64,000 nucleotides of DNA from Actinomadura atramentaria DSM 43919 (lineage in GTDB: Bacteria > Actinomycetota > Actinomycetes > Streptosporangiales > Streptosporangiaceae), in contig NZ_KB907209.1 of assembly GCF_000381885.1 (NCBI RefSeq), positions 594,478 to 658,477 on the forward strand. Reading direction: 5' to 3'. How positions within the stretch are numbered: the first letter of the stretch is position 1; each line of letters starts with the position of its first letter. The position numbers and the translations under genes were made by a program. The notes beneath the pieces were generated by a model. The model worked only from the letters and a program-made list of their open reading frames with translations. It ran no database searches and was not told the origin of the DNA. Positions 32,239 through 41,190 of the stretch are shown in pieces.

Positions 32239-32709
32239 TCAGGAGCCCGCGAACCAGCCCGGGACGTCCAGGCGCCAGACGTCGGCGGGCGTGACCTCGG
32301 CGAGCGCGCGCTCCAGCTCGCGGACGCGGTCCGCGCCGAGGACCGCCCCCCAGCGCTCCCGCGCCGCCGCGAACCCGGCCGCGGAGCGGGCCAGGGCGTC
32401 GTGGGCGCGCGGCGTCAGCCGGACGAGGCGGCGGCGCGCGTCGCCGGGGTCGCGGGCGCGTTCGAGGTAGCCCGCGCGGGTCAGCGCGTCCACGGTCTTC
32501 CCGGCGGCCTGCTTGGAGACGCCGAGGCGTCTGCCCAGGTCGGCGGCCGTGGTGCCGTGCGGGCCGACGGCCTGGAGGACGAAGCCGTGCATCGGCCGCA
32601 GCTCGGCGTGCCCGGCGGCGGCGAGGTCGGCGTGGACGTCGTCCACGAGCGCGCGGAAGCCGAGGAACAGGCGCAGCGGCAGATCCCACGGCGGCGGATC
32701 GCTTGACAT
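32239..32709 (-). CDS. MarR family transcriptional regulator
   Basis: A 156-residue winged-helix regulator. The recognition region is TTAADLGRRLGVSKQAAGKT (about 54-73), followed by the wing LERARDPGDARRRLVRLT. The helices at both ends make the dimer. The ATG at 32709 is used; a TTG three codons upstream is possible. Only 60 bp separate it from the divergent cupin gene, and two inverted repeats lie there. It probably represses itself (with tautomerase and HAD downstream) and the cupin gene. Confidence 0.92.
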   Translation of the reverse strand: MSSDPPPWDLPLRLFLGFRALVDDVHADLAAAGHAELRPMHGFVLQAVGPHGTTAADLGRRLGVSKQAAGKTVDALTRAGYLERARDPGDARRRLVRLTPRAHDALARSAAGFAAARERWGAVLGADRVRELERALAEVTPADVWRLDVPGWFAGS

Positions 32710-32713
32710 GAAA

Positions 32714-32752
32714 GACAACCTCGTTGACTATATGGACAACCTGATTGTCCAT
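32714..32752. promoter_or_regulatory. Double MarR operator in the marR-cupin divergent region
   Basis: ATGGACAA (32732-32739) and TTGTCCAT (32745-32752) form a perfect 8-bp inverted repeat with a 5-nt spacer. GACAAC (32714-32719) and GTTGAC (32723-32728) form a second, shorter one with one mismatch. Their centres are 21 bp apart, two helical turns, so two MarR dimers could bind the same face. Confidence 0.7.
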
Positions 32753-32769
32753 CTTAGGGAGAACCGACC

Positions 32770-33168
32770 GTGCCCGTCATCCGCCGCGCCGACGCGCGCC
32801 GCACCGAGACCCCGGGCGGCGTCATGACCACCCTCGCCTCACCCGCCCAGGGCGGCGCGGACGTCGCCGTCTGGCACACCGCCGCGCCCGCCGGATCGCG
32901 GGGGCCGCGCCACACCTTCGACAGCGCGCAGGTCTGGACGTTCCTCACGGGGGACGCGACCATCGACCTCGACGGGGAGACGCTGAGCCTCGCCGAGGGG
33001 GACACCGCCGTCCTGCCCGCCGACCTTCCCCGGCAGGTCGTCGCCGGGTCGGCCGGATTCACGGCCGTCGTCGCCGGGCCTGCGGGAATGCAGGTCTACG
33101 ACGCGGTGACGGACTGCGACCTGGCGAGGGAACTGGGGGAGCGGGCGACGCCGCCCTGGATCGTCTGA
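32770..33168 (+). CDS. Cupin-fold protein
   Basis: A 132-residue single-domain cupin with degenerate motif 1 (PRHTFDSAQVWTFLTGDATI; only one His of the usual pair) and motif 2-like AEGDTAVLPADLPRQV, lacking the normal second-motif His. It therefore may not bind metal and could be a ligand-binding protein or an isomerase. It starts at a GTG 18 bp past the MarR operator, with AGGGAG upstream, and is presumably controlled by MarR. Confidence 0.82.
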   Translation: MPVIRRADARRTETPGGVMTTLASPAQGGADVAVWHTAAPAGSRGPRHTFDSAQVWTFLTGDATIDLDGETLSLAEGDTAVLPADLPRQVVAGSAGFTAVVAGPAGMQVYDAVTDCDLARELGERATPPWIV

Positions 33169-33459
33169 CCGACGACACCCCAACGCGAACCCCCAAGCGC
33201 CCGGCCGCTCGCCTGGCGGCTCGCCGCCGCGCGCAGAGCCCCGCGCGGCGCGCAGCCGCGCGGGGTGACCCCGCGGGGTCGGGCGCGGCTCGCAGTCGTA
33301 CGGGCTTCCGCTCGGCTCGCGGTCGTGCGCGTGTAACTCCGTTCGCGCTGACCAGCGAGAACGAGCGAACGCGGCGCGCAGCCGCGCGGGGTCGGGGGCG
33401 GCTCGGGGTCGTGGGGGGCGTGCGTGATGTTGTGGTCGTGCTCGTTGAAGGCCGGGCGG
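33169..33459. repeat. Gene-free spacer with a 22-bp direct repeat
   Basis: No gene is apparent. The 22-bp sequence that starts GCGGCGCGCAGCC and ends GCGGGGT occurs at 33245-33266 and again at 33371-33392, each followed by GGTCGGG or ACCCCG runs and a CGGCTCG motif, so a longer unit was duplicated imperfectly. The 3' end of the response-regulator gene lies at the right edge. A terminator function is possible, since both flanking genes end here. Confidence 0.5.
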
Positions 33460-34104
33460 TTACGCGTTCAGATATTTCAGTACCGCCAGGACTCGGCGGT
33501 TGTCGTCCTCCGATTGCGGGAGGTCGAGTTTGGTGAAGATGTTCGCGGTGTGCTTGCCGATCGCCTTCTCGGTGATGAAGAGTTTCGCCGCGATGGCCGC
33601 GTTGGAGCGGCCCTCGGCCATCAGTTCCAGGACCTCGCGTTCGCGCGGGGTCAGGCGCAGGACCGGTTCCTCGCGGGCGTGGCGGGTGAGGAGCTGCGCG
33701 ACGACGTCCGGGTCGAGGGCCGTGCCGCCCGCCGCGACGCGCTTCACCGCGTCCACGAACTGCGCGACGTCCGACACGCGGTCCTTCAGCAGGTAGCCGA
33801 TCCCGCCCGAGCTGTCCGACAGCAGTTCGCGCGCGTAGAGCTGCTCGACGTGCTGGGACAGCACCAGCACGGGGAGGCCCGGCAGGGTCCGCCGGGCCTC
33901 CAGTGCCGCGCGCAGCCCCTCGTCGGTGAAGGTCGGCGGCAGCCGGACGTCCACCACGGCGACGTCCGGCCGGTGCCCGGTCAGCGCCCGCAGCAGCGAC
34001 GGCCCGTTGTCGACGGCCGCGACGACCTCGAACCCGAACGCCTCCAGCAGCCGGATCAGGCCGTCCCGGAGGAGGGCGAGATCTTCGGCGATGACAACGC
34101 GCAC
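33460..34104 (-). CDS. NarL/LuxR-type response regulator
   Basis: A 214-residue response regulator. Phosphoacceptor Asp52 is in AVVDVRLPP, with acidic pair near residues 7-8 ([10 protein letters not shown]) and Lys in GYLLKDRVSD. The LuxR-type HTH is LTPREREVLELMAEGRSNAA to HTANIFTKLDL at about 148-200. The GTG at 34104 lies 49 nt inside the kinase gene, an unusually long overlap, and the paired genes form a two-gene unit. It likely controls itself and unlinked envelope or stress genes. Confidence 0.92.
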   Translation of the reverse strand: MRVVIAEDLALLRDGLIRLLEAFGFEVVAAVDNGPSLLRALTGHRPDVAVVDVRLPPTFTDEGLRAALEARRTLPGLPVLVLSQHVEQLYARELLSDSSGGIGYLLKDRVSDVAQFVDAVKRVAAGGTALDPDVVAQLLTRHAREEPVLRLTPREREVLELMAEGRSNAAIAAKLFITEKAIGKHTANIFTKLDLPQSEDDNRRVLAVLKYLNA

Positions 34105-35339
34105 GGCAGCTCCAGACTCACGATCGTCGGCCCGCCCGGCGGGCTGGTGACGGCCATCGTGCCATCGAACGCCGCCAGCCGCCGTTCCACGCCCGCCAGC
34201 CCGCCGCCCGGCGCGACCCGCGCGCCGCCCGTCCCGTCGTCGCCGACGATCATCCGCAGCCGCCGCCCGTCGTGGTCGATCTCCACCCACGCCCGCCGCG
34301 CCGCGCTGTGCTTGACGATGTTCGCGAGAAGTTCCGCCACGGCGAAGTACGCCGCCGACTCCACCGGTGCGTCCGCCCGTCCCGGCAGCTCGATCGCGAC
34401 GTCCACCGGGAGCGGCAGCGACAGCGCCAGCGCGCGCACCGCCCCGTCCAGTCCGCGCTCGGCCAGGACCGGCGGGTGGATGCCGCGCACCAGGCCGCGC
34501 AGCTCGGTCAGCGCCGTCCCGCTCGCCTCCCGCGCCTCGGCCAGCAGCCGCGCCGCCGTCTCCGGGTCGCGCTTCATCATCTCCTCGGCCAGGCCGATGT
34601 TCATGCTCAGCGCCACCAGCCGCGCCTGCGCGCCGTCGTGCAGGTCCCGCTCGATGCGGCGCAGTTCGGCGGCGGACGCGTCCACGGCCTCGCTGCGCGT
34701 CGCGGTCAGGTGCCGGACGCGCTCGGCCAGCGCCGTCCGCGTCGGCGCGAGCAGCGACCGGGAGAACACCGCGTGCGCGCGCAGGAACGGCGGCCCGAGC
34801 CGCAGCCCCGCCCATACCGCCGCCGCGCCGAGGCCGACGCTGCCGAGGACGCCGACCGCCCCGTAATCCCGCAGCGGCCAGAACGGCCCCCAGCCGAACC
34901 CCGACACCTGCCCGACCCACGGCGCGACGACGACCCCCTCCAGCCCGTAGACGACCAGGGCCGCCGGGACGAGCCCCAGCGCGAACCCCACCGGAATGTT
35001 CGCCGCCGTCCACACGAGGTCCCGCCACGTCGCCGGGTCCGACAAGATCCACCACACCCGGCGCGGCAGCGTCCGCCGCTCCGGCTCGGGCCGGTACGGG
35101 CGCTGGATCTCCACCCCCGACCACTCCGCCGCCCACGCCCGCTGCAGGTCCGCGAACGCCCGGACGGCCAGCAGCGCGAACGGCGCGAGCGCCAGCCCGA
35201 CGCCGACCGCCGCGACCAGCCCCAGCGACACCACCGACGCCACCGCGAGCGGAATGCCCGCCGCGAGCGCCAGCACCGCCTGCGCGAGACCGCGCGCCGC
35301 CGCGGCCGCGCCCCTGGTCCGCCGTGTGTCGCGCTCCAC
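34056..35339 (-). CDS. Sensor histidine kinase (HisKA_3 / NarX-like, DesK class)
   Basis: A 427-residue membrane kinase. The N-terminal half has four or so hydrophobic segments arranged as a sensor domain without large extracytoplasmic loop ([20 protein letters not shown], then [19 protein letters not shown], and a second pair around residues 110-170). The phosphoacceptor region is [19 protein letters not shown]. The HATPase end has [18 protein letters not shown] and [13 protein letters not shown]13796-like sensor architecture is common in actinobacteria. It overlaps the response-regulator start by 49 nt. Confidence 0.92.
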   Translation of the reverse strand: MERDTRRTRGAAAAARGLAQAVLALAAGIPLAVASVVSLGLVAAVGVGLALAPFALLAVRAFADLQRAWAAEWSGVEIQRPYRPEPERRTLPRRVWWILSDPATWRDLVWTAANIPVGFALGLVPAALVVYGLEGVVVAPWVGQVSGFGWGPFWPLRDYGAVGVLGSVGLGAAAVWAGLRLGPPFLRAHAVFSRSLLAPTRTALAERVRHLTATRSEAVDASAAELRRIERDLHDGAQARLVALSMNIGLAEEMMKRDPETAARLLAEAREASGTALTELRGLVRGIHPPVLAERGLDGAVRALALSLPLPVDVAIELPGRADAPVESAAYFAVAELLANIVKHSAARRAWVEIDHDGRRLRMIVGDDGTGGARVAPGGGLAGVERRLAAFDGTMAVTSPPGGPTIVSLELPCALSSPKISPSSGTA

Positions 35340-35491
35340 GTCCGCCCTCCCTCGTCCGGATCACCCCATTGTGGGCACGGCCGCGCGGCGGCACACGGGG
35401 CCTAGGCCCCCTGCCGCGGGTCCGGGCGATGACGCGACAAGCGGCCCCCGCAACCGGAACAATGCACGGGCGAGATCCAGGGGAGAAGAAT

Positions 35492-37930
35492 TTGACTGCG
35501 ACCATCAGCCAGACCGCCGGGCCGAACGACCAGGCCCCGCCGCCCGTCACCGCGCGCATCGCGGGGGAACTGGGCGTCCGCGAGAACCAGGTCCGCGTCG
35601 CGGTGGACCTGCTCGACGGCGGCGCGACCGTCCCGTTCATCGCCCGCTACCGCAAGGAGGCGACCGGAGCCCTCGACGACGCGCAGCTCCGCGCGCTGGA
35701 GGAGCGCCTGCGCTACCTGCGCGAGCTGGACGAGCGGCGCGGCGCGATCCTGGAGTCGATCGAGGCCCAGGGCAAGCTCACCCCCGAACTGCGCGCCCAG
35801 ATCATGGCCGCCGACTCCAAGGCGCGGCTGGAGGACGTCTACCTCCCCTACAAGCCGAAGCGGCGCACCAAGGCGCAGATCGCCCGCGAGGCCGGGCTCG
35901 AACCGCTCGCCGACCTGCTGTTCGGCGACCCCGGCCAGGACCCGGAGACCGCCGCCGCCGGTTTCGTGGACGCCGGCAAGGGCGTCGCGGACGCCGCCGC
36001 CGCGCTGGAGGGGGCCCGCGCGATCCTCGTCGAGCGGTTCGCCGAGGACGCCGACCTCATCGGCGCGCTCCGCGAGCGCATGTGGCGGCGGGGCCGCGTC
36101 GTCGCCAAGGTCCGCGAGGGCAAGGCGGAGGCGGGCGCGAAGTTCGCCGACTACTTCGACTTCGCCGAGCCGTTCGCGTCGCTGCCGTCGCACCGCGTCC
36201 TCGCGCTGTTCCGGGGCGAGAAGGAAGAGGTCCTCGACCTGGGGCTGGAGCCCGAGGAGGCCGCCGAGCCGGGTGAGCGCAGCTCGTTCGAGACCGAGAT
36301 CGCCGCGCGGTTCGGCATCGCGGACCGGGGCCGCCCCGCCGACCGGTGGCTCGGCGAGGTCGTCCGCTGGGCGTGGCGGACGCGCATCCTCGTCCACCTC
36401 GGCATCGACACCCGCACCCGGCTGCGGCAGGAGGCCGAGGACGAGGCCGTCCGCGTCTTCGCCGGGAACCTGCGCGACCTGCTGCTCGCCGCGCCCGCCG
36501 GGACGCGCGCCACGATGGGCCTGGACCCGGGCCTGCGGACGGGCGTGAAGGTCGCCGTCGTGGACGGCACCGGCAAGGTCGTCGCGACCGACACGATCTA
36601 CCCGCACGAGCCGCGCCGCCGCTGGGACGAGTCCCTGGCGACGCTCGCCGCGCTCGCCCGCGCCCACGAGGTCGACCTCGTCGCGATCGGCAACGGCACC
36701 GCGTCCCGCGAGACCGACAAGCTCGCCGCCGACCTCATCGCCCGCCACCCCGACCTCGGCCTCACCAAGATCATGGTGTCCGAGGCGGGCGCGTCGGTGT
36801 ACTCGGCGTCGGAGTACGCGGGCCGCGAGCTGCCCGGCATGGACGTGTCGCTGCGCGGCGCGGTGTCCATCGCGCGCCGGCTGCAGGACCCGCTCGCCGA
36901 ACTCGTGAAGATCGACCCCAAGTCCATCGGGGTCGGGCAGTACCAGCACGACATCTCCGAGGTGAAGCTGTCGCGGTCCCTCGACGCCGTCGTGGAGGAC
37001 TGCGTCAACGCGGTCGGCGTGGACGTCAACACCGCGTCCGCGCCGCTGCTCACCCGCGTGTCCGGCATCAGCGAGGGGCTGGCCGAGAACATCGTCGCGC
37101 ACCGGGACGCGCACGGGCGGTTCCGGTCGCGCGCCGGGCTGCGCGACGTGCCGCGCCTCGGGCCGAAGGCGTTCGAGCAGTGCGCGGGCTTCCTGCGGAT
37201 TCCGGGCGGCGACGACCCGCTGGACGCCTCCAGCGTCCACCCCGAGGCGTACCCGGTCGTCCACCGCATCCTCGAGGCGGCGGGGTCGGACGTCTCCGGG
37301 CTCGTCGGCAACACGGCCGTGCTGCGCTCGCTGCGGCCCGCCGACTTCGTGGACGACACGTTCGGGCTCCCGACCGTCACCGACATCCTGGCCGAGCTGG
37401 AGAAGCCGGGCCGCGACCCGCGCCCGGCGTTCCGCGCGGCCGTGTTCAAGGAGGGCGTGGACAAGCCGTCCGACCTGGAGAAGGGAATGCTGCTGGAGGG
37501 CGTCGTCACGAACGTGGCGGCGTTCGGGGCGTTCGTGGACATCGGCGTCCACCAGGACGGCCTGGTCCACATCTCGGCGATGTCGGACAAGTACGTGGCG
37601 GACCCGCGGGACGTCGTGAAGCCCGGCGACATCGTCCGCGTCAAGGTCCTCGACGTGGACCTGCCGCGCAAGCGCATCTCGCTGACGCTGCGGCTCACCG
37701 ACGAGGCGCGCGGCGGCGAGCGCGCCGAGCGGCGCGAGGGACGCGGCGGCCGTCGCCAGGGCGGGCAGGGCCAGGGGCAGCGGCAGGGCCAGCGCGGCAA
37801 CCGGGGCGGCGGCCGTCCCGGCGGCGCGGGCGGCGGCGGTGGCGGTGGCGGCGCGATGGCCGACGCCCTCCGCCGCGCGGGCCTCGCGGGCGGCCCCAAG
37901 AACGACGGCAAGGACCGCCGCACCCGCTGA
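35492..37930 (+). CDS. tex: Tex-family transcription accessory / RNA-binding protein
   Basis: An 812-residue Tex protein, a nucleic-acid-binding factor linked to transcription. The helical Tex N-domain is at 1-330, the YqgF/RuvC-like domain ([19 protein letters not shown]) at about 340-450, helix-hairpin-helix motifs ([20 protein letters not shown]...[16 protein letters not shown]) at about 515-580, and the S1 domain ([20 protein letters not shown]) at about 665-733. A Gly/Arg/Gln-rich tail ([20 protein letters not shown]) of about 70 residues follows, longer than in E. coli. The TTG at 35492 has GGGGAGAAG 4-12 nt upstream; an ATG at 35462 in the same frame lacks a good ribosome-binding site. 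Confidence 0.95.
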   Translation: MTATISQTAGPNDQAPPPVTARIAGELGVRENQVRVAVDLLDGGATVPFIARYRKEATGALDDAQLRALEERLRYLRELDERRGAILESIEAQGKLTPELRAQIMAADSKARLEDVYLPYKPKRRTKAQIAREAGLEPLADLLFGDPGQDPETAAAGFVDAGKGVADAAAALEGARAILVERFAEDADLIGALRERMWRRGRVVAKVREGKAEAGAKFADYFDFAEPFASLPSHRVLALFRGEKEEVLDLGLEPEEAAEPGERSSFETEIAARFGIADRGRPADRWLGEVVRWAWRTRILVHLGIDTRTRLRQEAEDEAVRVFAGNLRDLLLAAPAGTRATMGLDPGLRTGVKVAVVDGTGKVVATDTIYPHEPRRRWDESLATLAALARAHEVDLVAIGNGTASRETDKLAADLIARHPDLGLTKIMVSEAGASVYSASEYAGRELPGMDVSLRGAVSIARRLQDPLAELVKIDPKSIGVGQYQHDISEVKLSRSLDAVVEDCVNAVGVDVNTASAPLLTRVSGISEGLAENIVAHRDAHGRFRSRAGLRDVPRLGPKAFEQCAGFLRIPGGDDPLDASSVHPEAYPVVHRILEAAGSDVSGLVGNTAVLRSLRPADFVDDTFGLPTVTDILAELEKPGRDPRPAFRAAVFKEGVDKPSDLEKGMLLEGVVTNVAAFGAFVDIGVHQDGLVHISAMSDKYVADPRDVVKPGDIVRVKVLDVDLPRKRISLTLRLTDEARGGERAERREGRGGRRQGGQGQGQRQGQRGNRGGGRPGGAGGGGGGGGAMADALRRAGLAGGPKNDGKDRRTR

Positions 37931-37938
37931 GACGACGA

Positions 37939-37967
37939 ACGGCCCCGGTGCTCAGCACCGGGGCCGT
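37939..37967. terminator. Bidirectional terminator between tex and the DMT-like permease
   Basis: ACGGCCCCGGTGC (37939-37951) and GCACCGGGGCCGT (37955-37967) form a perfect 13-bp stem with a 3-nt loop, located 8 bp after the tex stop and 12 bp before the convergent gene's stop. Confidence 0.85.
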
Positions 37968-37979
37968 CCGCGTACGCCT

Positions 37980-39149
37980 CTACTGCCAGGGCGGATTGCG
38001 CGGGTACTCGCCGCTCGGCTGCGACGGCCGACCGTTCTCGCCCTGCTCGTACGGCCCCCGCCCCAGCGGGTCGCGGCCGAGCGGATCGGACGCGAGCGGG
38101 TCGTGCCCGAGCGGGTCCGGCGCGAACGGGTCGCGGCGGCCCGCCGGCGGCCCGTCCAGCGGCGTCGGCGCGGCCGCCAGCCCGTAGTCGACGGGGGAGA
38201 CGCCCGGCGCGGTCAGCCCGCGCGACTCCAGCGGCGCGGCGTCGAACGGGTCGCCGCCCGGCCCGCGCACCGGCTCCGGCGGCTCGGTGTCCGGAACCGG
38301 ACGGTGCCGGGGGAACTGCAGCACGGCCGCGACGCCGAGGACCAGCGCGGTGACGCGCAGCACCGCGTTCAGCCGGTCGTTCGGCCACGGCTCGTCGTAC
38401 ATGAACGTGCCCATGAGCAGCAGGTACGACTTGGCGCTGACCGTCATCACGGCCGCGACGACCGACACCCGGCAGCGCTGGAACCCCGCGACGAGGATGC
38501 CGAAGCCGAGGCCCGCCGCCAGCACCGTCAGATAGGGGTACGGCGTCGTCAGCACGCCGAAGCCCGCCTTGTCCGAATCGCTCCAGCCCTTGATCGCCAG
38601 CTCGGCGGTGCCGACCGGGAAGCCGCACAGCAGCCCGTAGGCGATGCCGGTGACGGGCCGCGCGTGCCGCCCGTCGGGCCGGTAGTCGCCGAAGACCACC
38701 AGCGCGAGCGGCCCGAGCAGCGCCGGGACGATGATCACGACGAGCTTCCACGTCGGGACGTCCACGGACCGCACCGGCGGCGGGTTCCCGGTCGAGGCGA
38801 CCAGCAGCAGGATCGCCCCGGCGATCATCAGCAGGCTCAGCCACTCGCGGGCCGTCAGCCGGTCGCCGAAGAACGCCATCGCGATCAGCAGCAGCGGCAC
38901 GACGCCGGACATGAAGATCGGCACGGCCACGCCGAGCGACACCTTGGACAGCGCGACGATCTGCAGGCTCAGCCCGCACAGGACGATCGCCAGCGCGACG
39001 AGGAAGACCCAACTGGTGACGATGGTCCACGCCATGTGCACGATTCGGTTGCCGCGCAGGGGCTCCATCCGGTCCGCCGCGAGCTTGAACACGGCGAAAC
39101 CGAGGTAGTACAGAGCCGTCGCGCCGAAGGCCGCAGCTATCCCGTTCAT
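37980..39149 (-). CDS. EamA/DMT-like membrane transporter with Asp-Pro-Leu repeat tail
   Basis: A 389-residue membrane protein with nine or ten helices in the first 285 residues, in the order of the drug/metabolite transporter fold (LYYLGFAVFKLAADRM, WVFLVALAIVLCGLSLQIVA, AVPIFMSGVVPLLLIAMAFF, LSLLMIAGAILLLVAST, LVVIIVPALLGPLALVVFG, and so on). It resembles uncharacterised actinobacterial proteins named DMT permease or integral membrane protein. The cytoplasmic tail of about 100 residues is disordered, Pro/Asp/Gly-rich, and holds five 5-residue repeats. The ATG at 39149 is used because it starts the first helix; upstream frame is not protein-like. Substrate unknown. Confidence 0.85.
   Translation of the reverse strand: MNGIAAAFGATALYYLGFAVFKLAADRMEPLRGNRIVHMAWTIVTSWVFLVALAIVLCGLSLQIVALSKVSLGVAVPIFMSGVVPLLLIAMAFFGDRLTAREWLSLLMIAGAILLLVASTGNPPPVRSVDVPTWKLVVIIVPALLGPLALVVFGDYRPDGRHARPVTGIAYGLLCGFPVGTAELAIKGWSDSDKAGFGVLTTPYPYLTVLAAGLGFGILVAGFQRCRVSVVAAVMTVSAKSYLLLMGTFMYDEPWPNDRLNAVLRVTALVLGVAAVLQFPRHRPVPDTEPPEPVRGPGGDPFDAAPLESRGLTAPGVSPVDYGLAAAPTPLDGPPAGRRDPFAPDPLGHDPLASDPLGRDPLGRGPYEQGENGRPSQPSGEYPRNPPWQ
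38058..38132 (-). repeat. Five in-frame 15-bp repeats (DPLxx units)
   Basis: Five consecutive 15-bp units encode DPFAP, DPLGH, DPLAS, DPLGR and DPLGR in the tail of the DMT-like permease. They could expand or contract by slippage without breaking the frame. Confidence 0.85.
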
Positions 39150-39478
39150 CCCGGAAGAGTATGGGGGTTCGCGGTGCTCCATGTCACATGCGCAGGTAGA
39201 GCGCATGGTGAGGAATCGGAGGCGCTCGGTGATCATGCCGGAACACTCGTCTCCGGCCTCCCGCGCGGCGCAGCGGACCCGTCGCCGGAGGCGTTCCCGG
39301 GGCGGGCGGGGACGCCGGTGTCCGCACCCGGCCCGCGAACCCCCTAGACTTGGCGCGCACGGGCGCGGAGCCGGTTCTTCGGCGTGCCCGCGAGTGAGAC
39401 GGAGCCGGGGACACCGCCCGGCTGAGCACGCGTCGAACGCCCCGGCCGAGACAGCGCGGATCAAGGAGACCTACCCCA
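39150..39478 (+). promoter_or_regulatory. tig: Divergent region upstream of tig
   Basis: No gene is seen in this 329-bp gap. TAGACT at 39345-39350 is a good -10 for tig, giving a leader of about 120 nt that contains GC-rich inverted repeats (for example GAGCCGG/CCCGGCTG around 39367-39425). AAGGAG lies 11 nt before the tig GTG. No clear -35 is visible. Confidence 0.45.
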
Positions 39479-40972
39479 GTGAAGACCGATGTCGAGGAGC
39501 TGACCCCCACGCGGGTCAAGCTCACCGTCGAGGTTCCGTTCGACGAGCTCAAGCCGAACCTCGACAAGGCGTACAAGGAGATCTCGCAGCAGGTGCGGAT
39601 CAAGGGCTTCCGGCCCGGCCGGGTTCCCGCGCCGCTGATCGACAAGTACGTCGGGCGGGGCGCGGTCCTGCAGGAGGCGGTCAACGACGCGCTGCCCGAG
39701 CTGTACGGGCGCGCCGTCGAGGAGTCCGAGATCTTCGTGCTCGGCCAGCCCGACGTCGAGGTCACCGAACTGGACGACGGCCAGCAGTTCGCGTTCACCG
39801 CCGAGGTGGACATCCGGCCGAAGTTCGAGGTGCCCGACTACGACGGCCTGGAGGTCGTCGTCGACGACGCCGAGGTCACCGACGAGCAGGTCGAGGAGAC
39901 CCTCGGCAACCTGCGCGAGCGGTTCGCCTCGCTGACGACCGTCGAGCGCGCCGCCCAGGCGGGCGACTTCGCCACCATCGACCTCGCGGCGGCCGTGGAC
40001 GGCGAGGCCGTCGAGGACGCGTCCACCACCGGCTACTCCTACGAGGTCGGCTCCGGCTCCTCGGTCGAGGGCCTGGACGACGCCGTCACCGGCCTGTCGG
40101 CGGGCGAGAGCGCCACGTTCACCGCCCCGCTGGCGGGCGGCGAGCGCGCCGGGCAGGACGCGGAGATCACCGTCACGGTGCAGAGCGTCAAGGTCAAGGA
40201 CCTCCCCGAGGCCGACGACGAGTTCGCGCAGCTCGCCTCCGAGTTCGACACGATCGAGGAGCTGCGCGCGGACGTCCGCACGCGCCTCGGCCGCCAGGTG
40301 AAGCTGCAGCAGCTCTCCGACGCGCGCGACAAGGCGCTGGAGGCGCTGCTGGAGAAGGTCGAGATCCCGCTGCCCGACAAGGTCGTGCAGGACGAGATCG
40401 ACCGCCGCAACCAGCAGTTCGAGCAGCAGCTCGCGATCTCCGGCACCACCCGCGAGGCGTACCTCGCCGAGGAGGAGAAGACCGAGGAGGAGTTCACCTC
40501 CGACGTCGCCGAGGCGGCCGCGCTGGCGGTCAAGGGCGGCTTCCTGCTCGACCAGCTCGCCGTGCAGGAGGAGCTGGGCGTCGAGAACGAGGAGCTCAGC
40601 GAGTACGTCGTGACGCAGGCCATGCAGATGGGCGTCGCGCCGCAGCAGCTCGCGGAGTACCTCACCGAGAACAACCAGCTCCCGGCGATCGTCGCGGAGG
40701 TGCTGCGCAACAAGGCGCTGAACCTCATCGTCGAGCACGTCACGATCAAGGACGAGTCGGGCAACGAGCTCGACGCGGCCGCGATCCAGCGCGAGCTGAA
40801 CGGCGAGACCGTCGAGGTCGGGTCGGAGGCCGACGCCGAGGCCGAGGTCGCCGCCGAGGCGCAGGAGATCGCCGACGCCGACGCCGACGCCGCCGCGGCG
40901 GACGCCGCCGACGTGCAGGCCGCCGAGGAGGCCGACGAGGCCGCCGCCGAGAAGGCGGACGACAAGTCCTGA
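39479..40972 (+). CDS. tig: Trigger factor, ribosome-bound chaperone and prolyl isomerase
   Basis: A 497-residue trigger factor. The N-terminal ribosome-binding domain has the signature GFRPGRVPAPLIDK near residues 42-55. The FKBP-type PPIase domain lies at about 150-240 (GDFATIDLAAAVDGEAVED, YEVGSG, AGESATFTAPL), and the helical C-domain at about 260-430. The tail from about 445 is almost only Ala, Asp and Glu, as in other actinobacterial trigger factors. The GTG start has AAGGAG upstream. It precedes clpP1-clpP2-clpX, the conserved order in actinobacteria, but a strong terminator separates them. Confidence 0.97.
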   Translation: MKTDVEELTPTRVKLTVEVPFDELKPNLDKAYKEISQQVRIKGFRPGRVPAPLIDKYVGRGAVLQEAVNDALPELYGRAVEESEIFVLGQPDVEVTELDDGQQFAFTAEVDIRPKFEVPDYDGLEVVVDDAEVTDEQVEETLGNLRERFASLTTVERAAQAGDFATIDLAAAVDGEAVEDASTTGYSYEVGSGSSVEGLDDAVTGLSAGESATFTAPLAGGERAGQDAEITVTVQSVKVKDLPEADDEFAQLASEFDTIEELRADVRTRLGRQVKLQQLSDARDKALEALLEKVEIPLPDKVVQDEIDRRNQQFEQQLAISGTTREAYLAEEEKTEEEFTSDVAEAAALAVKGGFLLDQLAVQEELGVENEELSEYVVTQAMQMGVAPQQLAEYLTENNQLPAIVAEVLRNKALNLIVEHVTIKDESGNELDAAAIQRELNGETVEVGSEADAEAEVAAEAQEIADADADAAAADAADVQAAEEADEAAAEKADDKS

Positions 40973-41001
40973 GCGCCCCCGCCGCCGCCTGACCAGCAAC
41001 G

Positions 41002-41046
41002 ACGAACGCCCCGCCCCCGGCCCGCCGCCGGGGGCGGGGCGTTCGT
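41002..41046 (+). terminator. Terminator of tig
   Basis: A perfect 20-bp stem: ACGAACGCCCCGCCCCCGGC at 41002-41021 pairs with 41027-41046 across a 5-nt loop. It isolates tig from the clp genes, which then need their own promoter. No T run follows. Confidence 0.88.
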
Positions 41047-41093
41047 CCTGTTATCCGATCCCCGGCGTTTTCAACCCCCTCGGCGGCAGGCTA

Positions 41094-41151
41094 CGCCGCC
41101 AGCGAAAAGCGGCCCCTGGCGGCTTAACCCGGCCCCCCGGCGCGTTACTGT
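41094..41151 (+). promoter_or_regulatory. clpP1: clpP1 promoter with candidate ClgR box
   Basis: TACTGT at 41146-41151 is the likely -10. About 47 bp upstream, CGCCGCCAGCG (41094-41104), read on the other strand as CGCTGGCGGCG, matches the mycobacterial ClgR consensus CGCYNANRGCG except at one position. ClgR activates clpP1P2 in actinobacteria, and the site's distance of about 59 bp from the start of transcription fits an activator. Confidence 0.45.
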
Positions 41152-41190
41152 CCAAACATCCGTACCGATTAAAGGACCGGAGGAACACCG

